A model generated the notes under the pieces. The model was not told the origin of the DNA and ran no database searches. It saw only the letters and a list, made by a program, of their open reading frames with translations. A stretch of 64,000 nt of DNA from contig JAULSU010000003.1 of the NCBI GenBank assembly GCA_030512335.1, positions 1,798,001 to 1,862,000 of the forward strand. Direction: 5' to 3'. The stretch comes from Immersiella caudata. Lineage: Eukaryota > Ascomycota > Sordariomycetes > Sordariales > Lasiosphaeriaceae. The position numbers and the translations under genes were made by a program. Positions 21,011-32,700 of the stretch are shown piece after piece; the stretch's first letter is position 1; each line of letters begins with the position of its first letter.

Positions 21011-22482
21011 ATGTTCGCTCACGGGAGCTTCTTGCTCCACACTCTCACTCTCACCCTTCCTCTCACCACCACCGCCTACGCCCATCCGCCTCAACAAGTC
21101 CTCGGCAACAACAACAATAACAACAAGCATCACGCCCCTCCCGTCCCCGGCTTTGTCGCCCTCGGCGATTCCTACTCTGCCGGCATCGGTAGTATGTCTC
21201 TCTCTCTCACCATCCCTCAAACACGCTCGACTCATAGGTACTTCACGATGGCCAACAACAGCTAACACTCACCGCAGCCCCTATTCCCGGCCCAAAGGAA
21301 AACAACTGCCGCCAAGGCACCGGCGCGTACCCCTTCCTCCTCGCCCGCGACCTCCTCCCCAACACCACCACTCATAATAACAACAACACAACATCCCCCT
21401 TCCAATGGCTCTCCTGCACCGGCTCCCTGACCACCGACGTCCTCTCCTCCCCCTCCCCCTCCACCAGCCCCTCCCAAATCGACTCCTTCACCACCCACCC
21501 GCACCCACCAACCTTTGCCACCCTCTCCATCGGCGGCAACGACCTAGGCTTCTTCGACGTCCTCAACGCCTGCATCTTCCGCTTCTACTCCTTCTACTCC
21601 GGCACCTGCACCGCCGCCCTCGCCGCAGCCGACGCTGCCATCCGCTCCCCCGACTTCGATCTCCGTCTTGTCCTCGTCCTCCGCGAAATCCTCGACAAGG
21701 TGCAGTGGGAGAAACACCCCGATTTCACCATCACCGTCACGGGCTACGCGCGCTTCTTCAGCGAGGAGACGGTGGCGTGCGATGAGGTCAGTCTGGGCGT
21801 GTGGTGGGGCGGAGCTGGGGTGGTGAGGGGGCCCAAGTTGACGAGGGAGCTGAGGAGGAGGATAAATGAGCTGGTGGTGGCGGCGAATGAGAAGATTAGG
21901 AGGACGGTGGAGGGGGTGAATGGGGCGTTTAAGGGCATGGAGAGGGTGGTGTTTGTGGATTTTGATGATGAGTTTGAGGGGCATCGGTTCTGCGAGGGGG
22001 GCGTTGAGGAGCCGGATTATGGGAGGGAGGAGACGTGGTTTTTTCTGCCGGGGGGCGGGGATAGTGGGGAGGGGAAGGGAGCGCCGGATCCCCCGCCGAA
22101 GGATGGAGAGTGGGAGGGGGAGGGATGGTTGGAGGAGGGCTCGGAGTTGGTGGATGCCGACAGTTGTTTGGAAAGAGCGGAGAGGGGTGGGGACTGGGGG
22201 GAGAGGGCGTTATGCTACATGGCTGTTGTGAAGGACAGGTTTCCTGAGGAGAAGTTAATGTGGGAGGATAAGGAGGAGAGGCTCAAGGGGGAGGAGGTGA
22301 GCATCATGTGGAGGGCACCGACCTATTATGGAAAAACGTTTCACCCTGTAAGTGTGATCCTAAGTTGGGAAAGGGGATGATCACTAACGTCTTTGTAGAG
22401 GTCAAAGGCACACGAAGCGATTCGCGATAAGATCTACGACGTCTGGCAGCAGCATGGGATCAACCTTGGTCCACGAGTGTGA
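21011..22482 (+). CDS. Secreted SGNH-family esterase/lipase
   Basis: Exons 21011-21191, 21278-22347 and 22399-22482 (introns 86 and 51 bp) give 444 residues. The signal peptide is MFAHGSFLLHTLTLTLPLTT with cleavage near AYA. The SGNH catalytic blocks are all present: GFVALGDSYSAGIG (block I, nucleophile Ser), LSIGGNDLGFFDVLNAC (block III, oxyanion Asn) and FHPRSKAHEAI (block V, catalytic His). Intron 2 falls exactly after the His-Pro codons, so exon 3 is needed to finish block V. Two short Asn runs lie near the N-terminus. A charged Gly/Glu-rich insertion occupies about residues 300-380. The substrate cannot be read; relatives act on lipids or on esterified glycans. Third positions are C-rich up to about 21780 and G-rich after. 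Confidence 0.88.
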
Positions 22483-22775
22483 GCTCGTTTGGGTGAGATG
22501 CTACGTCGTGATGCCTATTTGGTATTAGTTAAGGTACCTTATCTGCGGCGTTGGCTAAGGCTGTCGATACAGGTTTCAGCCTAGGATGATGATACGAAAG
22601 AGATGGATACACATGGTTTTTTCACTTGATACCCTCAGGATATATTTCTTGGCCAATCTATATCTCATTTTTCATTGCTTGTCCTCCCCTCGCCTCCAAG
22701 CCCCCAAGCCCAACATCCCAAGCCCGATATACTGAACCGTCATCCACATCGGCCATCCTGGATATCCAAGGCATC

Positions 22776-23616
22776 CTAAGCTCTCTTGGTCTCCGCATTC
22801 ACCCCCTTGTGAAGCATCAACTTCGGCTGTACTGCCCTCTGTCCATTGTACCCCCTACTCCAGTCCTCCCCCGCCGCATACACAAAGAGTGTCCCCATCC
22901 GCACTGAACGTACAACTCGTGATGGCAACATCTCCTCGCATCTCGCATGCAGAGAAATACTCCAACCAATTTCTCGAGACAAGATCATATAAGTCAAACC
23001 ATCCATCCGACCCGGCCGTCGCCACAATTCCCCCCTCCGAGGGATGAAACGCAATCGCGTTCACAGTATGCACGATATTCCTCGTCATAGGCCTCGTTTT
23101 CGAACCCCCAATCTGCGTGTTCCGGTGGCACTTGAACGTGTAGTCTCCGTCCCTAATCAGATCACAGAATATCAGCACAGTTCAAACCAAAAACAGCCCA
23201 GAAAGAGAAAGAAATAACTTACTCTCCCCATTTCCCCCAACTCTCAACGACTCCCTGCACCGCCACCCGTCCTTCTATCCCGCCCATCCCCACCAACGTC
23301 TTCATCTGCTTCACCCCTTTCCCCTTCCCCTTCTCGCTCCAGGTCCCACCGACATCCACCTCCCCCACAAACAAACCTCGCGCTCCCCTCCCACGGCACC
23401 TTCCTCGTCTCAACCGCCTTCCTGGCATTCCCCCCACCCAAATTGAAAACATGCACCTTGTTCTCCGTCGTGGGGAGTATTTGGCGGAAGTTGTCTAAAC
23501 AGTGATATCGCATCCCAAGCTCTTTTGGATTTCGAAGTCAAGCATTTCCACCATGTCACGACACCAGTCGGAAGGCTCTGGACGGAAAGACATTGTCGAA
23601 AGCACATTTTTAACAA
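22776..23616 (-). pseudogene. RAE1: Truncated, frameshifted RAE1/GLE2-like WD40 mRNA-export factor
   Basis: The minus strand encodes the C-terminal half of a Rae1/Gle2-type beta-propeller spread over different frames. Pieces in order are DMVEMLDFEIQKSLG, then MRYHCLDNFRQIL and ENKVHVFNL in a second frame, then MGGIEGRVAVQG in a further shift. A canonical 70 bp intron (23153-23222) follows, then DYTFKCHR, VNAIAFHPSEGGIVATAGSD and TSCTFSADGD. A one-base shift near 22895 is needed before FVYAAGEDWSRGY, which matches the family's FAYASSYDWSKG end. The first half of the propeller is absent; the next gene upstream, midasin, ends at 23718. The intact intron implies DNA-level duplication, not retroposition. 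Sequencing error cannot be excluded, but three frame changes plus truncation favour a pseudogene. Confidence 0.72.
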
Positions 23617-23717
23617 AATCTAACTCCATCAAAAACAAGCTGAAGCTGCCCTGTCTACATAATCATGACTTTTTCTTTCCTTTCCCCTTGTATCCCAACT
23701 CCAACAAACAATCTAAA

Positions 23718-26700
23718 CTAAGCATTCACCTCGGCAAACCACGTCCTCAACAACGCAGCCAAGGCCCCAGGTAAATCCTCCAGATGATGCACAATCAAAT
23801 AGTACGGGAACGGGAACGAGTCCAAATACCGATGAATCACCGGCACTCCATCAGGATCGAACGTCGCCTGGTTGAGCTCCAGGACGCTACGTCCCTTCTT
23901 GTTTTGCGCTGCATCATCCATGACGATAAAAACCACCATTACGCGCTGCTCCATCGCTTCGCGGAGCAACGGTCGAAGACGGGCATGGTCTTTGGATTGT
24001 ACTAGACCATCGGACAAGATGAGGGCTAGCTGCCAGAGGTCTTCTCCGGAGCTGGAGCCAGCTTGGAGGAGGCGAGCATCACGGAACTGGTCAATGGTGG
24101 AGCGGAGGAGGCGAACCATATCTGTGCCTTCCTGGCGGAAGGTGAAGTGCTGGAGGGCACGCGCGCCGGCGTCGTGGGAGGCGAAAAGAGGCGCCGTGAG
24201 GTCGTGCGCGACGAAGACGTCGGTGCCGAACCCGAGGACGCCGACTTGGCCTACTTCGAGCATGGTCAGCGCGCGAGCGACCATGACGAGGGATTCGAGG
24301 GCGAGGCGGCCCGAGGACGAGTTCTCGCCCATAGAGGAGCTGTCGTCGACGCAGAGGAGGATTTGGTAGGCACGTTTGGAGGGAATGCTGCGGCGCATCC
24401 AGATTTTGTCGCGCTTGTAGCTGGAGGCGATGTAAGGGATGATTTTCTTGATGTTGAGGCGCTTGCCGGTGCGGAAGGAGCCCGAGAGCTTGGTGGACTG
24501 CGAGGGTGTGAGAATGAGCCGGAGTTGCGAAGACAGCGAGAGCGATAAGGGGTGTGTCTTGGTCTGGAACTTGGTCCACATGTTGAGAGCCTCGCTAAAG
24601 TCCCGAAGGGTTCGTTCCGTCTCGTTCAGATGGGTGGCCGAGAGCTGGGTAGACGTTTCTTCGATCTTTTCGTCTTCCTCATTTTGAATCTGGTCTCTCC
24701 GCGCGGCTCCATCCTCGTCAACATCCAGAGCACCTTGACGCGTGGCGACACCGGATCGTCCATCCTCTCGATCCTTCTTGGAAGCATCAGCCAGTTCAGT
24801 CAAATCCATGTCCTCCATCTCAACATCTTGCTTAGTCTCCTCATCCGCGACCGTATCATCAAGAAGAGCCTGGTTCTGGCCATCGTCCATGTCGTTGTCG
24901 ATAGCCATGGCATCATCCATAGGACGAACCTCCTCATCCGTAGCTGTGCCCAAAGCCTGTGCATCTGCCTCTGCGTTCTCATCCTGTAGATGCTGGAATT
25001 CAGTCTTCGCCATATCCGGAGCCGAGTTGTCATGGGTGTTCTCCTCTTCCCCTTCAGCAGTGTTGCGAATATCCCGCTGGTTCTTGTACCACCGCTCCAG
25101 CGCATCACCGAGCTTCTTGAATGGCTGCGCATCGTTTGCATCATCGTCGTCCACATCTTGGGCTCCCTGCTCCTGATCAGCACGGGCAGCAGCGCCCTTC
25201 TCCCCCGCGGCAGCATTCTCCTGATTCGTGGCCTGCTTGCCCACAGCGCCCTGCTCCCTCTGAGCCGCTTTGTTGTCGGTCTGCTCATCCTGCAAATTGT
25301 CGTCGTCCTGGGCTTGGCCTCCGCCATTCTGGACATCGCTTGGCGCCGCATTATCTTGATCAGCAGAGTCCCCATCGTCACGCATGCGAGGCTGCTCGGT
25401 CTTGGCCTCATCCTCGCCCTGTTCCTCTTCCCCATCATCCTTGTCAAGATCGTCCACATCCATTTGCTCCTCCCCAGCAACATTCCCCTCGTCTTCTTCA
25501 TCGCCATCCTCCTGCTTCGCACTATCCACCTCCTCTGGCCTCTCTTCTGGCCTCTCTTCGTCGGCATCTTCTACCTCACCCTTCTCCTCCTTCGCTTCCA
25601 TCTTCTCCTCGTCCATATCCGCCAAGTCATCCAAATCATCTTCTTCCCCATCCTCCTCATCGTCCACATCAATGTTCATATCCTCCGGTAGCGCCAGAGT
25701 CTCATTTTCCTCAACGTTGTGATCCTGCCGGTTCAACTCCTCTTGAGGCGCACCCTCCTCCTCCTGCCCTGGCTCACCCTCCATCTCCTCATCTCCCTCT
25801 GCCTGCTGCATCTCTTCTCCTTCCTCTTTACTCTCCTCTCTCTTCGTATCCTCCTCTTCCTTCTTCTCCTTCCCCTTTGCGGCAGCCGCACTCTGATCGT
25901 CCTCTTGCTTCCCTTTCCCCCCCTCACCTTCCTGGTCCTTCTCAGCATCGTCCTCGCCACTCCCATCCCACATCTTTTCATCGACTGCTGTAGGATCCAG
26001 ATCATCCACGTCGCCCGCTTGGTCTTCGCGATCTTCATCGTCGCCATTACTGTCGTCATCGCTCTTATCCCCCTCTTCTTCTTCGTCGTCATCGCCGGCT
26101 ACGCTGCCTAGCTCTCCCTCAAGGTCATCCTCGCCCATGTCAATGGCGTCCTTGTTATCTTCAATATCCCCCTTCTCCCTGTTGTTGTTCTTATCCTGCG
26201 CAAGCTCGGAAAGGTCCTCATCGGGTTTGATATCCTTGCTGATATCCTCTGCGCCTTCACCGTCGCCGAGGCCCGTGCCGCTTTCGACTTTTCCAGAATC
26301 ACCACCGGCTTTTTCGTCGGATTGCTCCTTGGGAGAGCAGAAGCCCTGTGCGGTGATCTGTACGAAGGAGTTGGAGAGGGTGTAGCCTAGACGGCAGGTA
26401 GTACGGTGGAGTTCGGCGTAGGCAGTGAGGTTCTGGCTGCACGTGGAGGCGTATTGCTGTAGAACGGGAAGGACAAGACGGAGAAGGGCGGTGGTGGGTT
26501 GGTTGCAGTTGACGCCGCTGAGGACGCGGAAGAGGTCTTGAATTTCGGAGGTGAGCTTGGGTGTGCGCAGCGCGTCGATGGATTTCTCGAGGGTATCACT
26601 ATACTGGAGGAGCCAGCCAGTTTCGTCAGTTGTCTGTGGTAACTCCTGTGCCGCCTTCTGGAAGTTCTGAAAGGCGACTAGGACTTTGCTGGAGAGTGTC

Positions 26701-29700
26701 AAGACGGAAGCGGCGAACTCGTTGATGTTGGTGCCTGCGTGTGCTCCGTTTAGAACCCCCAGGGTCTGAGTGTCGGTCCAGAGTTGCACCTGCTGGGTTA
26801 CGAATGCCAGATCAGGTCTTTGCGTGAGCAACGCCCCCAGATCATCGCGCAGACAGCCCAACTCTTTATCCACATCCTCCCGCAGCTTCTCATGGATAGC
26901 AGAGCTGAAGTTCTCCGGAAGATGAGGCAACTTCCTCTCCTCGCCCTCTAGCTGTGCAAAGACTTCAACCCAACGGCTAAGGCCCCCGCAAACTCTGCCA
27001 TTGTCAATGCCCCCGAGCTTCCCGTGAAGCTCCACCAAGTGAATCGCAAACTTCAAAATCTGCACCACCCAGCATACAACCTGCGAGGAATTCGTAATCT
27101 TCTTCTGCTGCGTAAAGCCTCCGACGACCTCGCTAGCAGAGAGCTCTTTGAAATGAGCAATAGCCTCCTCGAGGGCGCTCCCCGCCTCTGACGTGCGCGA
27201 GAGGAACTGTCGCTGGCGGAGCATCACGTAGAGAATACCCTCCAGGTACCCCACGCTTCTAGCAACCACATCGCGGTTGAGATCCTCATTGTGATCCTGC
27301 GTGGCATATCGGAACCGCGGCGCCAGATCCAACGTCTTGTGGTAGTAGTACTCAATGGCATCTAGCGACGAGGGATTCAGGTTCCGCACCAACCCCGAGC
27401 CAACCAATAAGAGTTGAGTCGAGCTCTGACGGCTAAGGATGTTGGTACCCAGGTTCCTACTGAATCCCATGGCGCGGAGCGTCTTGAGCGTATCGGCATA
27501 TAGATTCGTCTTGCGTGTCTTGAGGTGGCGAACAAGCTCCTTGTTTTCATCCGTGAGCGTACCCGGTGTTTCTTTTCGGAGGTCACTCATGGAGGACACC
27601 AAGTCAATAGTGAACTCCTCAAGCAATCCGGCTGCCCTGACCGCCTTTGTGGGAAGCAAACCATGCTTCGCCATGGCCTTGAGTACGGCATCGAGATTAG
27701 CCATGCGCGTCCACTGAGGATGCTCTTGGACTCCAGTAACAAGCCGCTGGCAGACCTGGATGGCGTTCGTATCCGCTCTGATCTCCGCAACCACTCCGTT
27801 GACCTCCACGCGCTTCGCATGATCCTCCTCAGGAAGCCCCCCCTCCAGGATCCCCCTAACTGGCTGCTCCAACACCGCCCGAAACTTCCTCACCAGCTTG
27901 AACAGTTTCTGGTGCGACTTCCTTGCACTGTCGCGGAGCGACTCGATATTCTTATCCCTCCACTTCATCATGAGCAGCACATCCTTCATCGTCCTATCCA
28001 GCGGCAACCGTCCCGTGCGAATCGTCTCGGCGACCTTCTTCTCATATCGTCCGCAGTAGACGGTAAAGTTCTGCACGGCGTCTCGTACCAGGCTAAGCTG
28101 CGGCTCGTCCAGGATCAATACATCCAGCTGATTTTTCAGCTGCCTCAGCAGCTCCAGCCGCGAAGCAAACTGCCCCACGCTAGCACTCGCAAAGTACGAT
28201 TCGAGAATGCCCAGCAAAGTGACCGCATGGTCCTTGAGATCCAGTCCCTTCTGCAAGATCCCACACGGTTCAAGGATGACCGCGCCATAGGCGATAAACC
28301 ACCACGACTTTGCATCGTCATGACACTTCTTTAGCTCAGTGTCCAGCAACCTCGACCAGCTCGATAGTTCCAGCCGTCTCCAGTCACAAATGGTATCCCG
28401 CAACCGCTCGTACAGCCCTGCCGCCTTGTGCGCTTTGGAGGCCCAACCTCCTTCATGCCACTCGTACATAAAAGAATGTAGCTTTTCGACACCGGGGAGT
28501 ATGCTCGCAAGCGGATCATCAATGCCCATCTCGAGCACCTTCTCGCATGCAGAAACAACGTCGGCGAGAGACTGATGGTGACCAATTTCATCCACTCCCT
28601 GCAGCTCCAGGAAGCGCTTGCGAATCCCATTCACCAGGTTCAGCAGCTTGCGCACCTCGGCAAGGTTAGCATCCGTGTAGAAGTTGTAGTTTACCTGGCC
28701 GTCCACGCCGGCGCCAAAGGCCTTGGATTGCTCCTCAAACACCATCAGAGTGGCTGGTAACAGAAGCGCATCCAGCTCTGGCTTGCCGGTGCGGTTCTCT
28801 CTGGCTACTCGTCTCGCGACCTTGGTGCAAAGGCCACGTACGCTCTCCTGCGCCTCCACCGGTTTAAGGAAAATGCGTTCGTGTGCTTCGGCCAGCAAGA
28901 CAGATAATTCCCGTCCGCCCCTAGCGACCTTCTTTTTTGGCTTTGGCTTGTCGTCCTCGTCTTCTCCTTCGACGGCGTAGTAATCCGGGAACAAAGCCTC
29001 AAACTCCTCTTGATCAAACTCCTCTTCGTCTTCCAAGCTCCCTTTATGCCGGAACAAGCTAGTCCTCTCCTTCTCTGCCTTGCGATCCGCTTCGAGCTTG
29101 CGGCTCCATTCAGAGTGGAACTGTGCCAGGGACTCATGCACCGCGCTGCGCATGTTGGTGGGGAGGTTCTCGACGCCCTCGACGGCAACAACTGCTTGGA
29201 TGAAGGACAAAAACTCCAGTGAGCAAAGCGGTAATCCCGCAGTTTCAGCTTTCCATATAGTACCGCCAATGAAAGGTGCTATCTCCATCAGCGGCTGCGC
29301 ACCGTCCTCTCCAACAGCCGACCTGCCGAGCGAAAGACCCATCTGAAGACAGCGCAGGAAGCTCACCAGCGGCATCGTCAGATCCTGGTAGGCCTCAAAG
29401 CGTCCCATCAAGCGCCCGATAAGAACCACGACATTCTGCTCGGTGAGCGCCAATTCCTCCGCGGCATCCCCGACTGCCCCAGAAACGGACCGTAGATGCG
29501 AAGCCGAAACATCGCTCTTGACGAGAGTATTTAGCACATTGTTGAACTCTCCCTGGAGGCCTCGAAGCTCCGCATCTCCGGGCCGATAGATCTCTTGGAC
29601 CGCTGGTGGTTCACCTAGGCCGGCCGCCTCCTGCTTAACAAGCTTGCTTCTGATGCTCTCCTTCCGTCCGGTGAAAGCCACCTCGAAGTTCTCTAGCGCG

Positions 29701-32700
29701 GCAATTTGCTTCTGCAAACTCTCACGGAGCTCACGATGTTCCTCCGCCTCGACCTGCGCGCGATGATGCGGGTCGAAGATCTTGTCTGGGACGAAAAGCT
29801 TGATACATCCCAGAGCGAACTGCACCCACGCGATAGAAGTATAGGCCGAGCGCGGTTGGACGCCCTTGTTTGCTGCAGCGAGAGAGATCAAGGCCTTGCA
29901 GAAGTGGGTTTTGAAAACGTCCACGACGTGTTGCGGGCCGGTGAATTCGCGGGCGCCCCATCTTTCGAGCCAAGGGCCAGCCTGCGAGATGTCGACAAGA
30001 GAGAAGCTGCCGTCCGTTAGGAGGTCGCGGTACAGCGCCTCAACGCGTCCACTATATGATTCGTCGTGAGCTCCGAGTACCTCACTCATGAGCTTGAGAA
30101 GTAATACCTCCGCCTTGGCCAGCGCATCGGAAGCCAATGCCCCCGTAGTATGTGTAAGCGCTTTGCCCATAATTGGCATCTCGACTTCAATTGACCTCAA
30201 CTCCTTGAGACTTGCTGAGCTCGCCGCATCATACTTGACCAGCAAAGCCTTCGACAAGGCCCCAGTCCAAGGGCGTACTTCAGTCTCTTGATTCTGCACA
30301 AGCAAGCAATCAACTACCTGTAGTGCCGTCTTTCTCACGCTTTGAAGACGCATGAGCCCGATAGTAGGGATATCCGCGAGGACATCGACATCCTCTGAGC
30401 CTGAAGATACCGCTTGGTGGTGAAGCGTAAGTGCTTGTCTAAGTCCCTCGAAGCAGTCCGCGAAGAAGGGCTTGTGCTCGCCGGCGTGTATCTCGAGCCC
30501 GGCTTCGAGTGAGGATATCTCATTCTTCAAATCACTCACTAGCGTGGCAGCATCCCCATTGCCGGTTCGAATAACAGCATACACCCTAGCCATGGTGTCT
30601 TGCACAGTGCGCAGAGTGGAAACATTGACATCCGCTCTCCAGCGCAGCTCATCGAACCGACCCGCGAGCTTCTCTATCTCCACAACTTGAGCGAGGGTCT
30701 CCGGGTTGGGGATCGGGTCGGGTCGAAGAAGATTCCACAGCACCTCCATGCTAAGTCCCGTAGAGAGCTTGAAGCCAACAACGAAGTCCCGCTCCAGATA
30801 CCCGCTGATAGTTTGTAGCATCTTCTGGGGTCCCGACTGCAGTGTTGCCTGGAGAAAACTGGCACCCAGAGTAAGGTGTGCCTGGAATCTAGCTTCCTCG
30901 AAAGGAACTCGGATTAGAGCTTCAAACGTCCTCTTCCAAAAGAGCAACAAGCGCCTCATCACAGCTCTTCGCTTTTGCCAGTGCGCACCTTCCTCAACGC
31001 TCTCCGTAAGATTGGCTTTGAACGCGCGCACAGCGGAGGTCAAGAAACGGACGGCATTTGAAGTGGAATCTCTAGACAAGGAGGCCACCTTACCTGCAAC
31101 GAAGGATCGCTGGAGGCGGTTCAGTGACGACGGCTTGCTGATATTGACTTTCCCGAGATGAGATTCCATCTTGGCTTGGAAGGTTTGAATGTCGAGGTAG
31201 AATTCGTAGCAGGTGGCAAGCCAGTATGGGAGATCTTGGCAATGTTGCTCCAGCAAGGACAGCATAGGCGAGTTGAGCAAGGGGTGGAGTGGCATGAGCA
31301 TCCTGTCTGGGACCGTAGAGTAGACGCGAGCAACGGCTTGTCTCAGAGGGGCAACGTCGTCTGAGCTAGTGTAAGCCAGCACTTGGGAGAGCCCCTGACT
31401 TGTGGCTGGCAATTGAAATATTGGATCCAGACCGTCGCGAGTGGCTTGAACGAAGGCTTCCAGTTGGCGAATATCATTGAGAGAGAGAATGTCCAACGCC
31501 AACTGCGCAGCTTGATTATCTTCCACGATAGTTTCCCGTAGAATCCTGGTAGCAGCATGGTATCTCTGCAAACCCCCGTCAACAGGCGCAACACAACCGG
31601 CAGGCGCTTCCCTGTGAGCGACGTAGTCGCCGAGGTAGATCTCAACGGAACGATTCCTCATGGCCCTCGAGAGTTCGCCATACCGTGGGTCGACAGTGAG
31701 GAAGATTCTGAAATCGGGATGCATATTGACAATCCTTGGCTCACCACCAGGACCGCTGTGTTCGTTGATGCTGAGCGAGCCGTTAGGTCGTTCCAAAAGG
31801 GGGTTGAGTCTGTCGAGCACAGATGCGCTGCACAAGTTTGCATTGTCCAGAACCAACCAGGCACCTGTCTCAACGGCGCGGACAATAACTCCGTCCAGCC
31901 ATTCGAAGCGTGGGTTCTCCATGGTCAGCGGCTTACGCAACAGGCTCGCTGCCTCAGCCAAAGCGGTTGCAAGATCACCAGCGACCTCACCGTTGGCCTC
32001 GAAGACTTCGATCATGGCCAGTATGCTCTCGTACTGTGCTTCCTCGGAAAGCGAGCCGAGCGCCCCCATCAAGTCCAGCGCCGCGTCAGGAACAGGCTCC
32101 GGAATTGCCCGTAAGATTTGCTCCTGAAGCACTTCATGGAGCCTCTCGAGGCGCGCAAGGACTTCTCGGTGGGGATCAGCTTGCTCAAAACCACCGATGA
32201 GATCCATCGCGTCAACATCGGCGTTAAGTGCGAAAATAACCAGCGACCTGCCAGTCAGTGCCGCGACGTGATGGAGCAGAGCCGACTTGCCACTGCCAGA
32301 GGGACCAACGAGAATACAAGGAAGGTCCTGCTCGACAGCAATGAGTATTGATTCAATCTCCCTGAGCTTGGTGATCGGATTGATGGGTGGGAAAGGCGTC
32401 TTTTGCGAGAGCGTATTCCGCGGCTGAGTGGCGATCCCGACCTGACAGAAATGGGGGTTGATGTCATGATACAAGTTGTGGTCTTCAGGAACGCGCCCAA
32501 AGATCTCCGCAAAGAGCTTGTTCACCTCCAACCTGTCTCTGTCGCTTCTGAATCGCTGTCGAATGACCACGTCTAAGAAGTCATCCGGCTTACGGCCCCT
32601 GTGCAGTGCGTGTCGTGAGGTGAGTAGATCACCCCATCGCAGGGTATCTCTCAAGTTGAATTCCCAAGGCGACCCTTGTGACCCGAACAGCCTATGGGAG

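Noticed and set aside
24800..26111. Several long frames on both strands (for example 25121-25993 plus, 24800-25567 minus)
   Set aside because: They are shadows of the repetitive acidic tract of midasin, whose frame is continuous to the MIDAS domain.
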